In this document: one piece after another, positions 8,891 through 16,894 of the stretch | Numbering within the stretch: the first letter of the stretch is position 1 | Layout: every line of letters starts with the position of its first letter | Assembly (NCBI RefSeq): GCF_003323735.1 | Contig: NZ_QOIM01000040.1 | Span: 372,001 to 436,000, forward strand | Direction: 5' to 3' | DNA from: Streptomyces reniochalinae | GTDB taxonomy: Bacteria; Actinomycetota; Actinomycetes; Streptomycetales; Streptomycetaceae | DNA: 64,000 nt | The notes under the pieces: model-generated | Told to the model about the DNA's origin: nothing | Seen by the model: the letters and a program-made list of their open reading frames with translations, nothing else | Database searches by the model: none | Translations under genes and position numbers: made by a program

Positions 8891-8913
8891 CGCGGCACGT
8901 GAGGGGGACCGAA

Positions 8914-9498
8914 GTGGGCGACGCTTTTCGAGCGCTGATCGACCGGGTGCGGACCGAGGCCGAGCCCGTCGAGTACGCCCGCCTGGTCACGCTGGCCAGG
9001 CAGCGCGGCACCGAGGCGCGCGATCAGCTCGCCGCCGTGCTCGTGGAGACCGAACGGCCGCTGTGGGCCCGCGAGATAGCGGCTTTCGCACTGGGCAACG
9101 CGGGGGACAAGCGGGCCTTCGAGACCCTCGTGTTCCTGCTGAACTACCGCGACCCGGTCTGTTGCGCGAGCGCCGCCCACGCCCTGGAGCGGTTACGCGA
9201 CCCGCGCACCGCCAAGGCCGCCGCGGCCCTGGCCACCAACGAGCTGCGCACCGCCTACGCGCTCTACCCGGTCCGACTTCTGACCGCCCTGCGGGCCCCC
9301 GAGTCCGTCCCCACCCTCATCAACGTCCTCCAGCGGCTGCTGATCGGCCCCCTGCACTACTGGCCGATCGCTGAGGCGTGCGTGGTGGGTCTCGGCGCGC
9401 TGGGGGACAAGCGGGCCGTTCCCGTGCTCGACGCCGCCGCCGAGCACCACCGCCTCTCCCCGTCGGCGAAAGCGGCACTGGCCCGGATCCCGAGCTGA
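8914..9498 (+). CDS. HEAT-repeat protein of unknown function
   Basis: 194 residues of amphipathic helical repeats: AREIAAFALGNAGDKRAFET, CCASAAHALERLRDPRTAKA, SVPTLINVLQRLLIGPLHYW and ACVVGLGALGDKRAVPVLDA repeat a HEAT/PBS-lyase-like pattern with recurring GD(K/P)R turns. Such solenoids usually mediate protein contacts; no catalytic residues are recognisable. The GTG at 8914 was preferred over the in-frame GTG at 8899 because GAGGGGGA lies 5 nt upstream of it. It is divergent from the dehydrogenase gene. Confidence 0.8.
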   Translation: MGDAFRALIDRVRTEAEPVEYARLVTLARQRGTEARDQLAAVLVETERPLWAREIAAFALGNAGDKRAFETLVFLLNYRDPVCCASAAHALERLRDPRTAKAAAALATNELRTAYALYPVRLLTALRAPESVPTLINVLQRLLIGPLHYWPIAEACVVGLGALGDKRAVPVLDAAAEHHRLSPSAKAALARIPS

Positions 9499-9556
9499 CC
9501 TGAACGCCGCGCGATACCCGACAGAAGGTGTCCGGTTACCGCGCCACAGTGGCCGC

Positions 9557-10138
9557 ATGACGACGAGTGGCCGCACGACGCCGAACGAGAACGCACCCCG
9601 CACCGCGCACGGAGTGAGCTGGGCTGAGTTCCACAGGGCCGAACCCCGCTTCGCCGACGCGGTGGAACAGCGCTTCGCCATGTACACCCACCACGTCCTG
9701 GCCACCCTGCGCAGGGACGGCTCGCCCCGGCTGACGGGGCTGGAGGCCGACTTCCGGGAGGGGGAGATGTGGCTGGGCATGATGCCGAACTCCCGCAAGG
9801 CACTGGACCTGCGGCGCGACAACAGGTGCGCGATGTACGCCAACCCGGGGGGCGCGGACATGGACGGCGGAGACGTGCGCGTCTCCGGCCGCGCGGTGGA
9901 GGTGAGCGAGCCGGCCGAGCTCGCGCGCTGGGCGGCGGGCATGCCGGAGGGCGACGTGCCGGAGCAGTTCCACCTCTTCAGGGTGGAGGTCGAGGAGGTG
10001 GTGCGCGTCACCATCGAGGACCCGGACATCGTCTTCCGTACCTGGAAGCCGGGCCGGCCGCCGCGGACCATCAGGCGAGGCAACGACGACGCTCCGCCGC
10101 GGGAGGACGCGCCGCCGCGCGAGGCCGGGGACGGCTGA
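9557..10138 (+). CDS. Pyridoxamine 5'-phosphate oxidase-fold flavin/F420-binding protein
   Basis: 193 residues. The split-barrel core reads MYTHHVLATLRRDGSPRLTG, EGEMWLGMMPNSRKALDLRR and RCAMYANPGG, the usual PPOX/FDOR pattern in which the barrel binds FMN or F420 and the SRKALDLRR stretch contacts the phosphate. Actinobacteria have many such proteins acting on small oxidised substrates, and the substrate here cannot be assigned. The C-terminal ~25 residues after RTWKPGRPPR are charged and repetitive, probably disordered. The ATG follows the HEAT-gene stop by 58 bp; no convincing SD is seen. Confidence 0.8.
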   Translation: MTTSGRTTPNENAPRTAHGVSWAEFHRAEPRFADAVEQRFAMYTHHVLATLRRDGSPRLTGLEADFREGEMWLGMMPNSRKALDLRRDNRCAMYANPGGADMDGGDVRVSGRAVEVSEPAELARWAAGMPEGDVPEQFHLFRVEVEEVVRVTIEDPDIVFRTWKPGRPPRTIRRGNDDAPPREDAPPREAGDG

Positions 10139-10184
10139 GGCGTCGTGAGGGCGAGGCCGGCAGGGGAGAGCGAGGGGCCGCTGT

Positions 10185-10234
10185 CACCGAGGTGAGGCGG
10201 GCCCTGTGCCACCGGGGCGAGGCGGGCCCGGTGT
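10185..10234. repeat. Two tandem copies of a 25-bp GC-rich unit
   Basis: Units 10185-10209 and 10210-10234 share about 21 of 25 bases; the common core is GAGGCGGGCCC. They lie between the PPOX gene and the convergent small ORF and may take part in termination. No other function is visible. Confidence 0.5.
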
Positions 10235-10470
10235 CACTGCGGCGTCGCGGGCCCCGCCTGGGCCCGCGGGCCCGCCCGGCCGATGGTGTGGACGAAGAGC
10301 TCCTTGCGCCCGGGCGCCGCGGTGCGCCGCTCGGGCAGCGGCAGCTCGTAGCGGACCTCGCGCGCGTGGTCGGACAGCTGCCGGTTCGCGTTGTAGACCC
10401 GGCCGAACTTCCACAGCATGCGGGCGGAGTTCGTCTGGCCGTACGCCAGGTTGCGGCCGAGGACGCGCAT
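10234..10470 (-). CDS. Small hypothetical protein, in frame behind RidA
   Basis: 78 residues from ATG (MRVLGRNLAYGQTNSARMLW). Asn, Tyr, Trp and Lys codons (NSARMLWKFGRVYNANRQL) make it look like true coding sequence rather than a GC-frame shadow. The open frame extends upstream without interruption to the TGA of the RidA gene (10558-10560), giving about 107 sense codons in the same frame as RidA. That could mean stop-codon readthrough, a separate small gene, or the tail of a decayed gene. No family was recognised and no SD precedes the ATG. Confidence 0.45.
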   Translation of the reverse strand: MRVLGRNLAYGQTNSARMLWKFGRVYNANRQLSDHAREVRYELPLPERRTAAPGRKELFVHTIGRAGPRAQAGPATPQ

Positions 10471-10557
10471 CGCGCCGATCGCCGTGCTCAGCCCGAGGTG
10501 CTTGCGGTTGATGACGGCCTGGCGTCCGCTGGGGCCCCGGTGCGCCGCGCGGGCGCG

Positions 10558-10971
10558 TCATGTCCGGGCGGTCCCGGAGGGCAGAACGGCGAGCGCCTCG
10601 ATCTCGATCAGCAGTTCGGGGCGGACGAGTCCGGCGACCTGTACCGCGCTGCACGCGGGCAGCCGCTCGGGGTCCAGATACCGGTCGCGTACGGACCGCA
10701 GCGCGGGCATCACCGCGAGATCGGTCACGAAGAAGGTGAACTTCGCGACCTGCGCGAACGTGGCACCGGCCCCCTCAAGACAGCGGTGCAGGTTGGCGAA
10801 CACCTGCTCGGCCTGCGCCGTGGGGTCTCCCTCCCCGACGACCTCGCCGTGCGCGTCGAGGGACACCTGGCCGGATATCGCGACGATCCGGCCCTCTCCG
10901 TGGACGACGTGGCTGTATCCGTTGCCCGGGGCGAGGCCCGCGGGGGTGGTGAGGTGGCTGAGCGTCGACAT
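10558..10971 (-). CDS. RidA family (YjgF/YER057c/UK114) protein
   Basis: 137 residues. GRIVAISGQVSLDAHGEVVG, QAEQVFANLHRCLEGAGATF and a C-terminal segment PELLIEIEALAVLP are characteristic. RidA proteins form trimers that hydrolyse reactive enamine/imine intermediates of amino-acid metabolism. The canonical Arg that binds the substrate carboxylate falls in RDRYLDPERLPACSAVQVAGL. The gene lies 12 bp downstream of the radical SAM gene on the same strand, so the two may be co-transcribed. Confidence 0.85.
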   Translation of the reverse strand: MSTLSHLTTPAGLAPGNGYSHVVHGEGRIVAISGQVSLDAHGEVVGEGDPTAQAEQVFANLHRCLEGAGATFAQVAKFTFFVTDLAVMPALRSVRDRYLDPERLPACSAVQVAGLVRPELLIEIEALAVLPSGTART

Positions 10972-10983
10972 GCGCGCATGCTC

Positions 10984-12084
10984 TCAGAGCAGCGTCAGCT
11001 GCGTGCAGCGGTCTTCCGGGGAGAGCACCTGCGCGCTCGCGTCCGCTCCCGTCCCCGTGGACCCGTCGCCGCTTCCGTCCTCGTCCGGGCCCGCCGCCTC
11101 CGGGCCGATCCGCCGTGCCGCTCCCGGTGTCGAGGGGCCGACTCCGTACTCGGCCGCCAACTCGTGCACCTGGCGCGTGATCCGCCGCTGGTACCACTTG
11201 GGCGCGTAGGCGCCGCCCGAGTACAGCGCCTCGTAGTGCCGCACCAGGTGCGGGTGGTGCCGGCGCAGCCAGTGGAAGTACCACTCGCGGGCACCGGGAC
11301 GCAGATGGAGGGCCAGCGGCGTGACGGAGGTGGCTCCGGCGGCGGCGATGGCGCGGACGGTCGTGCGCAGTTGGGCCGGTGAGTCGCCGAGGAACGGGAT
11401 GACCGGAGCCATCAGCACCCCGCACGGGATGCCGTGTTCGGTGAGACGGCGGATGACCTCGAGCCGCCGCTGCGGGGCGGGGGTGCCGGGCTCGACCGTC
11501 CGCCACAGTTCCTCGTCCGTGAAGCCCACCGACACCGAGACCCCGACGTCGGTGACGGCGGCCGCCGAGCGCAGCAGGTCCAGGTCGCGCAGGATGAGAG
11601 TGCCCTTGGTCAGGAGCGAGAACGGGTTGGCGTAGTCGCGCAGTGCGGTCAGGATGCCCGGCATCAGCCGGTACCGTCCCTCCGCCCGCTGGTAGCAGTC
11701 CACGTTCGTGCCCATGGCGATGTGCTGACCGCGCCAGCGCGGGCTGCTCAGCTCCTTGCGCAGCAGCTCGGGCGCGTTGACCTTGACGACGATCTGGGTG
11801 TCGAACCCCGTGCCGGTGTCCAGGTCGAGATAGCTGTGCGTCCTGCGCGCGAAGCAGTAGACGCAGGCGTGCGAACAGCCGCGGTAGGGGTTCACCGTCC
11901 ATTCGAACGGCATGCGCGAGGCGCCGGGCACCTTGTTCACCAGCGAGCGCGCCCGTACCTCGTGGAAGGTGATGCCGCGGAACTCGGGGGTGTCGAACGT
12001 CCGGGTGACGGCCGAGGTGCCGAAGAGGGCGGGCGCGGCGGCCTGGCTGTGCTCGTCGGTGTCCCTCAGTTCGTCCCAGCGCAT
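10984..12084 (-). CDS. Rv2578c-type radical SAM protein
   Basis: 366 residues. The cluster-binding motif is CSHACVYC (CxxxCxxC) in NPYRGCSHACVYCFAR, preceded by KVPGASRMPFEWTVNPY as in the SplB-like/Rv2578c family, which places a [4Fe-4S] cluster for S-adenosylmethionine cleavage. TKGTLILRDLDLL and GVLMAPVIPFLGDS follow in the barrel. The biological reaction of this subfamily is not established. The C-terminal ~45 residues after EYGVGPSTPG are acidic and probably disordered. The ATG (MRWDELRDTDEH) is the first plausible start. An AT-richer spot (AGAATAGAACACC, 12158-12170) lies between this gene and the divergent SRPBCC gene. Confidence 0.85.
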   Translation of the reverse strand: MRWDELRDTDEHSQAAAPALFGTSAVTRTFDTPEFRGITFHEVRARSLVNKVPGASRMPFEWTVNPYRGCSHACVYCFARRTHSYLDLDTGTGFDTQIVVKVNAPELLRKELSSPRWRGQHIAMGTNVDCYQRAEGRYRLMPGILTALRDYANPFSLLTKGTLILRDLDLLRSAAAVTDVGVSVSVGFTDEELWRTVEPGTPAPQRRLEVIRRLTEHGIPCGVLMAPVIPFLGDSPAQLRTTVRAIAAAGATSVTPLALHLRPGAREWYFHWLRRHHPHLVRHYEALYSGGAYAPKWYQRRITRQVHELAAEYGVGPSTPGAARRIGPEAAGPDEDGSGDGSTGTGADASAQVLSPEDRCTQLTLL

Positions 12085-12285
12085 GTGCGGCCTCCTCAGT
12101 GCTGGTGTCGCGTCCCTCTGGCGGCACTCTCGCTCTCTCGTCCCTGACGTCCCCCACAGAATAGAACACCTGTTCCCACCGGCCCTGTCAAGGTGGATTT
12201 GGGAGCCCGGGGTGAGGGTGGTTGGCTGGTCGCGATGTCCGTAGAGCCCCGCGCCGCATGCGGGGCGACCAGCACAGGAGGAGCC

Positions 12286-12729
12286 ATGGCGCAGGTCGAG
12301 GCGACCACGCAGCGGGAGATCGCCGCCGAGCCCGAGAAAGTGTTCGATGCGCTCGCCGACTACAACGGAACCCGGTCCGAGGTGCTGCCCGAACAGTTCA
12401 GCGAGTACGAGGTGCGCGAGGGCGGCGACGGCGAGGGCACCGTCGTGCACTGGAAGCTCCAGGCCACGTCCAAGCGCGTCCGCGACTGCCTGCTGGAGGT
12501 CGGCGAGCCCGCTGACGGCGAACTGGTCGAGAAGGACCGCAACTCCTCCATGGTCACCACCTGGCGGGTCACCCCCGGTGCGCAGCCGAACAGCGCACGG
12601 GTCACGGTCACCAGCGTCTGGAACGGCGCCGGCGGCATCGGCGGCTTCTTCGAGAAGACCTTCGCGCCCAAGGGTCTGGCCCGCATCTACGACGACCTGC
12701 TGGCGCGGCTCGCCTCCAAGGTCGAGTGA
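12286..12729 (+). CDS. SRPBCC (START/Bet v1-like) family protein
   Basis: 147 residues: MAQVEATTQREIAAEPEKVF opens the usual beta-strand/helix of the helix-grip fold, and GFFEKTFAPKGLARIYDDLL is the long C-terminal helix. These proteins bind hydrophobic ligands or act as polyketide cyclases; this single-domain copy has no recognisable partner. A strong SD (AGGAGG) precedes the ATG. The gene is divergent from the radical SAM gene. Confidence 0.8.
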   Translation: MAQVEATTQREIAAEPEKVFDALADYNGTRSEVLPEQFSEYEVREGGDGEGTVVHWKLQATSKRVRDCLLEVGEPADGELVEKDRNSSMVTTWRVTPGAQPNSARVTVTSVWNGAGGIGGFFEKTFAPKGLARIYDDLLARLASKVE

Positions 12730-12760
12730 CCGCTCGCCCCGGGGGGCCGACGCCTCGCCG

Positions 12761-12812
12761 GTGAGCCCCTGCGGGGCGCTCACCGCGAGGTGAGCCCGCG
12801 CTCGGCGCTCAC
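12761..12812. repeat. Alternating GTGAGC / GCTCAC elements able to form rival hairpins
   Basis: GTGAGC (12761), GCTCAC (12778), GTGAGC (12790) and GCTCAC (12807) alternate. The central pair forms a perfect 7-bp stem with a GCGA loop (12778-12795), while the outer neighbours can pair 1-2 and 3-4 instead. It lies just after the SRPBCC stop, so it may be a terminator; the alternation also permits mutually exclusive folds. The rest of the 288-bp gap up to 13017 shows nothing definite. Confidence 0.5.
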
Positions 12813-13017
12813 TGGATCGGGTGGTTTCCGCTGCCCGCACTCGACTGCCGACGGCGTCGGCCCGGCGGGGAAAACCCCTGTTCGGCGGGTCGAAAGACGC
12901 CTCGGGCAACCGAGTTGAGTCCCATCTGTCCCATGCCGCGCACCAGAACCGCGGTTGAACGCTCTTGTCGTGCAATGCGAGAAATACTCCCCCGAAAGCA
13001 GCGGCAAGGGGAGTGCG

Positions 13018-15819
13018 ATGGGCGGGACCGGCGGGACGATTCTCGACAGCAGGGACGATGAGCATCCCGCGCCGGGAGGGGGCGCGGCCCGGGCCGCGGC
13101 CGCTCACAGCCCGGCCGCGGTCGAGTTCAGGGTGGAGGTGCCGGGCCGGCGCGAGGCGCCGGTCGCTGCCGTGCCGGTGCGGGCACCCAAGGTGGCGGGC
13201 GCCGAGGCCGCCACCTGGGCCGGTACCGAGCCCGACGTCTGGGCCGGTATCGCGCACGGCGGGCGCCCCGGCCCGGACGCGGGGCAGCCCTCCTGGGACA
13301 CCACCCTCGGGGGCGGTGCGCTCGCCCCCGGGCAGCCCCCGCCACCCGGTACGTCCGGACAGCCTCAGCCCCCGTTCCCCGGCGAGGCCGACCCCGCGCA
13401 GCCGGTCCGTCCGCCTGCCGGCGAGTCCCCGCAGGCGGACGTCGCGGGAACCCAGTCGGAGATCCCCCTCAGCCCCAGGCGCCTGCGCCTGGTGTTCTGC
13501 GCGCTGATGCTCTCCCTGCTGCTCGCCGCGCTCGAACAGACCATCGTCGCCACGGCGCTTCCCAAGATCGTCGGTGAGCTCGACGGCCTGAGCCAGATGT
13601 CCTGGGCCGTCACCGCCTACCTGCTGGCCGCGACCATCGGGCTGCCCATCTACGGCAAGCTCGGTGACCTCTTCGGCCGCAAGGGGCTCTTCCTCTTCGC
13701 CATCGGAGTCTTCACGGTCGGCTCCGCCCTCGCGGGCTGGGCGGGGTCCATGGAGGCGCTGATCGTCTACCGTGCCGTCCAGGGCACCGGCGCAGGCGGC
13801 CTCATGATCGGCGTCCAGGCGATCATCGCGGACGTGGTGCCGCCCCGCGAACGGGGCCGCTACATGGGGCTCATCGGAGGCGCGTTCGGCCTCGCCTCCG
13901 TCGCGGGCCCGCTGCTGGGCGGCTGGTTCACCGACGACCTCTCCTGGCGCTGGTGCTTCTGGTTCAACGTCCCCGTCGGCCTGCTGACCCTCCTGGTCAC
14001 CTCCTTCGCGCTCAAGCTCCCGCGCCCCCGCGTGCGCCCCCGGCTCGACGTGTCCGGCGCACTTTTGATGGCCGCCTTCTCCACCTGCCTGGTCCTGCTG
14101 ACCAGCTGGGGCGGTACGACGTACGAGTGGGGCGACCGCGTCATCTGGGGGCTCGCGGCCGGGGCCGTGGTCAGCGGAGTCCTCTTCCTGGTCGCCGAGC
14201 GCTTCGCGCCCGAACCCGTGCTCCCGCTGCGGCTGTTCAAGGACTCCGTCTTCAACGTCACAGGACTCGTCGGCGTCGCCATCGGCGTCGCGCTGTTCGG
14301 CGCCGCCAGCTACCTGCCCAGCTTCCTGCAGATGGTCGAGGGCGTCAGCGCCACCACCTCAGGGCTGCTGATGCTGCCGCTGATGTGCGGCGTGGTGGTC
14401 TCCTCCACGCTCTCCGGGCAGCTCATCTCCCGCACCGGGCACTACAAGATCTTCCCCGTCATCGGCTGCGCGCTCTCCGCCGAAGGCATGTGGCTGCTCT
14501 CCAAACTGGACCAGGACACCTCGCGCCAGGTGTTCGGCGTCTGGTCCGGCATCCTCGGGCTCGGCATCGGCTTCGTGCTCCCCGTCCTCGTGCTCGCCGT
14601 GCAGAACTCCGTGCGCTCCGCCGACCTCGGGGTGGCCACCAGCGCCAACAACTACTTCCGGCAGATCGGCGGCAGCGTCGGCGCGGCGCTGTTCGGCACC
14701 CTGCTCGCCGACCGGCTCGCGGACGCGCTCGCCCGTGAACTGCCCGCGGGCCAGGGCAAGCTGCCCGACCCGGAGTCCATCACCCCGCAGCTCGTGCGCG
14801 CCCTGCCCGCGCCCCTGCGCGACGGCTACATCGAGGCGTACGCCGACGCCATGCCGCGGATCTTCCTCTACCTCGTACCTGTGCTCGTCCTCGGGCTGGC
14901 ACTGTCCCTCTTCCTCAAGGAGAAACCACTGGTGTCCCAGCACACGTCCGTGCCGCAGGCTCGCACGGCTGACTCGTCCGCCGCACCGGCACCCGAGGCC
15001 AACGGAGCGGCCCCCCACCTCCACGCGCAGCCCTCGCACACCCCCGCAGCGCCGTACGCCGCAGGCGTTCCGGTCTGCGGCACGGTGCGGCACCACGACG
15101 GCAGCGCCGTCCCCCGCGCGGCACTCACCCTCGTCGACACCGGCGGCCGGCAGATCGGCCGCGGCGCGACGGGCGACGATGGGCGGTACGCGCTGAGCAC
15201 GCCGGGGGAGGGCGCCTACGTGCTGATCGCCGCCGCGGGCGGGCACCAGCCACGCGCCGTCAGCGTCAGCGTGGGAGAGCGCCCCGTCGACCTCGACGTG
15301 GTGCTCGGCGGAGCGGGACGCCTGGCCGGCAGCGTGCTGACCGCCGACGGCAATCCCGTCAAGGACGCCACGGTGACGCTGACGGACGTGCGCGGGGAGG
15401 TCGTGGCCACCACCCGCAGCGGACGCGAGGGCACCTACGTCATCACCGAACTCGTGGCGGGCGAGTACACGCTGGCCGCCAGCGCGCCCGTCTACCGCCC
15501 GGCCGCGCTGCCGATCTCCGTCCAGGCCTCCCGCGAGACCAGGCAGGACATCGAACTGGCGGGCGGAGCGGTGCTGCGCGGCACCGTGCGGGCCAGCGGC
15601 GGGCGGCCCGTCGAGGAGGCCAGGGTCACGCTGCTGGACGCCGCGGGCAACGTCGTCGACACGGCCACGACCGGCGCGGACGGCATCTTCCGCTTCGTCG
15701 ATCTCGCCTCCGGCGAGTACACGGTCGTGGCCGCGGGCTACCCGCCGGTGGCGACCGTGCTGCAGATCGCGGCCGGCGGTCGCACGGAACGGGACGTGCA
15801 ACTGGGCCACGAGGACTGA
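13018..15819 (+). CDS. DHA2-type MFS multidrug exporter fused to three CarboxypepD_reg-like domains
   Basis: 933 residues. Residues ~1-145 are a Pro/Gly/Ala-rich cytoplasmic extension. Residues ~150-640 form an EmrB/QacA-type (14-helix) MFS core: LEQTIVATALPKIVGELDG, LGDLFGRKG between helices 2 and 3, and VQGTGAGGLMIGVQAI. Residues ~683-933 hold three repeats of a carboxypeptidase-regulatory/Cna-B-like beta domain (VCGTVRHHDGSAVPRAALTL; LAGSVLTADGNPVKDATVTL; LRGTVRASGGRPVEEARVTL). Such soluble beta domains are usually extracellular. The ATG at 13018 has AAGGGGAG upstream; the longer reading from 12955 has no signal. Drug/H+ antiport is inferred from the family. Confidence 0.85.
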   Translation: MGGTGGTILDSRDDEHPAPGGGAARAAAAHSPAAVEFRVEVPGRREAPVAAVPVRAPKVAGAEAATWAGTEPDVWAGIAHGGRPGPDAGQPSWDTTLGGGALAPGQPPPPGTSGQPQPPFPGEADPAQPVRPPAGESPQADVAGTQSEIPLSPRRLRLVFCALMLSLLLAALEQTIVATALPKIVGELDGLSQMSWAVTAYLLAATIGLPIYGKLGDLFGRKGLFLFAIGVFTVGSALAGWAGSMEALIVYRAVQGTGAGGLMIGVQAIIADVVPPRERGRYMGLIGGAFGLASVAGPLLGGWFTDDLSWRWCFWFNVPVGLLTLLVTSFALKLPRPRVRPRLDVSGALLMAAFSTCLVLLTSWGGTTYEWGDRVIWGLAAGAVVSGVLFLVAERFAPEPVLPLRLFKDSVFNVTGLVGVAIGVALFGAASYLPSFLQMVEGVSATTSGLLMLPLMCGVVVSSTLSGQLISRTGHYKIFPVIGCALSAEGMWLLSKLDQDTSRQVFGVWSGILGLGIGFVLPVLVLAVQNSVRSADLGVATSANNYFRQIGGSVGAALFGTLLADRLADALARELPAGQGKLPDPESITPQLVRALPAPLRDGYIEAYADAMPRIFLYLVPVLVLGLALSLFLKEKPLVSQHTSVPQARTADSSAAPAPEANGAAPHLHAQPSHTPAAPYAAGVPVCGTVRHHDGSAVPRAALTLVDTGGRQIGRGATGDDGRYALSTPGEGAYVLIAAAGGHQPRAVSVSVGERPVDLDVVLGGAGRLAGSVLTADGNPVKDATVTLTDVRGEVVATTRSGREGTYVITELVAGEYTLAASAPVYRPAALPISVQASRETRQDIELAGGAVLRGTVRASGGRPVEEARVTLLDAAGNVVDTATTGADGIFRFVDLASGEYTVVAAGYPPVATVLQIAAGGRTERDVQLGHED

Positions 15820-15839
15820 GCCGGACCGCGGTTCCGCCG

Positions 15840-15872
15840 ACCGGTGCGGCGCCGATCCGGTGCCGCACCGGT
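15840..15872 (+). terminator. Hairpin terminator behind the MFS gene
   Basis: ACCGGTGCGGC (15840-15850) pairs perfectly with GCCGCACCGGT (15862-15872) around an 11-nt loop, 20 bp after the stop codon. There is no U-tract, as usual for Streptomyces. Confidence 0.6.
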
Positions 15873-15990
15873 GGGTGCTTCCCTCCTCCGCGCATGCCCT
15901 CGCCGCGCGGTACGGCGCGGCGTGCCGACTGGGTAACGCGCAGGTCAGCGGTGCGAGGGGGGCAGCTTCTCACCCGCCCGGGTGGAATCG

Positions 15991-16006
15991 AATGGTCTAA
16001 ACCAGT
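15991..16006. promoter_or_regulatory. DasR-like operator (dre) upstream of the peptidase operon
   Basis: AATGGTCTAAACCAGT matches 14 of 16 positions of the Streptomyces DasR consensus ACTGGTCTAGACCAGT and keeps the TGGT...ACCA arms intact. It lies 54 bp before the M55 peptidase start. DasR is a GntR-family repressor released by GlcN-6-phosphate, so this would tie the operon to aminosugar supply; binding is not shown. Confidence 0.55.
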
Positions 16007-16060
16007 GGAGTTATCCACAGGGGTGTCCTGGCGATGGCCGACCGCGTAACGTTCCGGGAC

Positions 16061-16894
16061 ATGAAGATCCTCATCAGCGCCGACATGGAGGGCGCAACGG
16101 GAGTCACCTGGCCGGCTGACGTGCTGCCGGGCACCCCGCAGTGGGAACGCTGCCGGTCGATGTTCACCTCCGACGTGGACGCGGCCGTGCGCGGCTTCTT
16201 CGAGGCGGGCGCTGACGAGGTGCTCATCAACGAGGCGCACTGGACGATGCGCAATCTGCTGCTCGAACAGCTGGATGAGCGCGCGGAGATGCTCACCGGC
16301 AGGCACAAGTCCCTCTCGATGATCGAGGGCATCCAGCACGGCGACGTCGACGGAGTCGCCTTCATCGGCTATCACACGGGCGCGGGCAGCGAGGGCGTGC
16401 TCGCCCACACTTTCCTCGCCAACTCGCTGACGGGCGTGTGGGCCGACGGCGTGCGGGCGAGCGAGGGGTATCTCAACTCGCTGGTCACCACGGAGTACGG
16501 CGTGCCGATCGTGCTGGTGACGGGGGATGACCGCACCGTCGAGGACGCCAAGGGGTACGCACCGGAGGCCGGTGGCGTCGCCGTCAAGGACTACGTGTCG
16601 CGGTACGCCGCCGTCTGCCGCCCGCCCGCACGCACGGCGGCCGAGATCCGGGACGCGGCGTGCCGTGCCGCGCCCCTGGCCGTGCGGCGCACCCCACCCG
16701 CGCCCGAACCGCACACCATCGAGATCGAGTTCGACGCGGAGCACCTCGTGGGCGCGGCCACCGTCGTCCCCGGAGTCGCCCGCACCGCCGAGCGCCGGGT
16801 CTCCTACACCTCACCCAGCGCCTACGAGGCCATCCGGTGCTTCAAGGCCGTCACGACCGTCGTCTCCTCGGCGGTGGAGGAGCAGTATGGCTGA
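16061..16894 (+). CDS. M55 family D-aminopeptidase (DppA-like)
   Basis: 277 residues. The N-terminal ISADMEGATGV is the M55 zinc-binding signature, in which Asp and Glu are metal ligands. NEAHWTMRN and GVAFIGYHTGAG supply further active-site residues. DppA of Bacillus is a decameric D-Ala-D-Ala/D-amino-acid dipeptidase. The start was placed at the ATG of MKILISAD because family members begin there; an in-frame ATG nine codons upstream (16034) is the alternative. First gene of a coupled peptidase operon: its end overlaps the M20 gene by 8 bp. A role in peptide or peptidoglycan D-amino-acid scavenging is inferred. Confidence 0.88.
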   Translation: MKILISADMEGATGVTWPADVLPGTPQWERCRSMFTSDVDAAVRGFFEAGADEVLINEAHWTMRNLLLEQLDERAEMLTGRHKSLSMIEGIQHGDVDGVAFIGYHTGAGSEGVLAHTFLANSLTGVWADGVRASEGYLNSLVTTEYGVPIVLVTGDDRTVEDAKGYAPEAGGVAVKDYVSRYAAVCRPPARTAAEIRDAACRAAPLAVRRTPPAPEPHTIEIEFDAEHLVGAATVVPGVARTAERRVSYTSPSAYEAIRCFKAVTTVVSSAVEEQYG

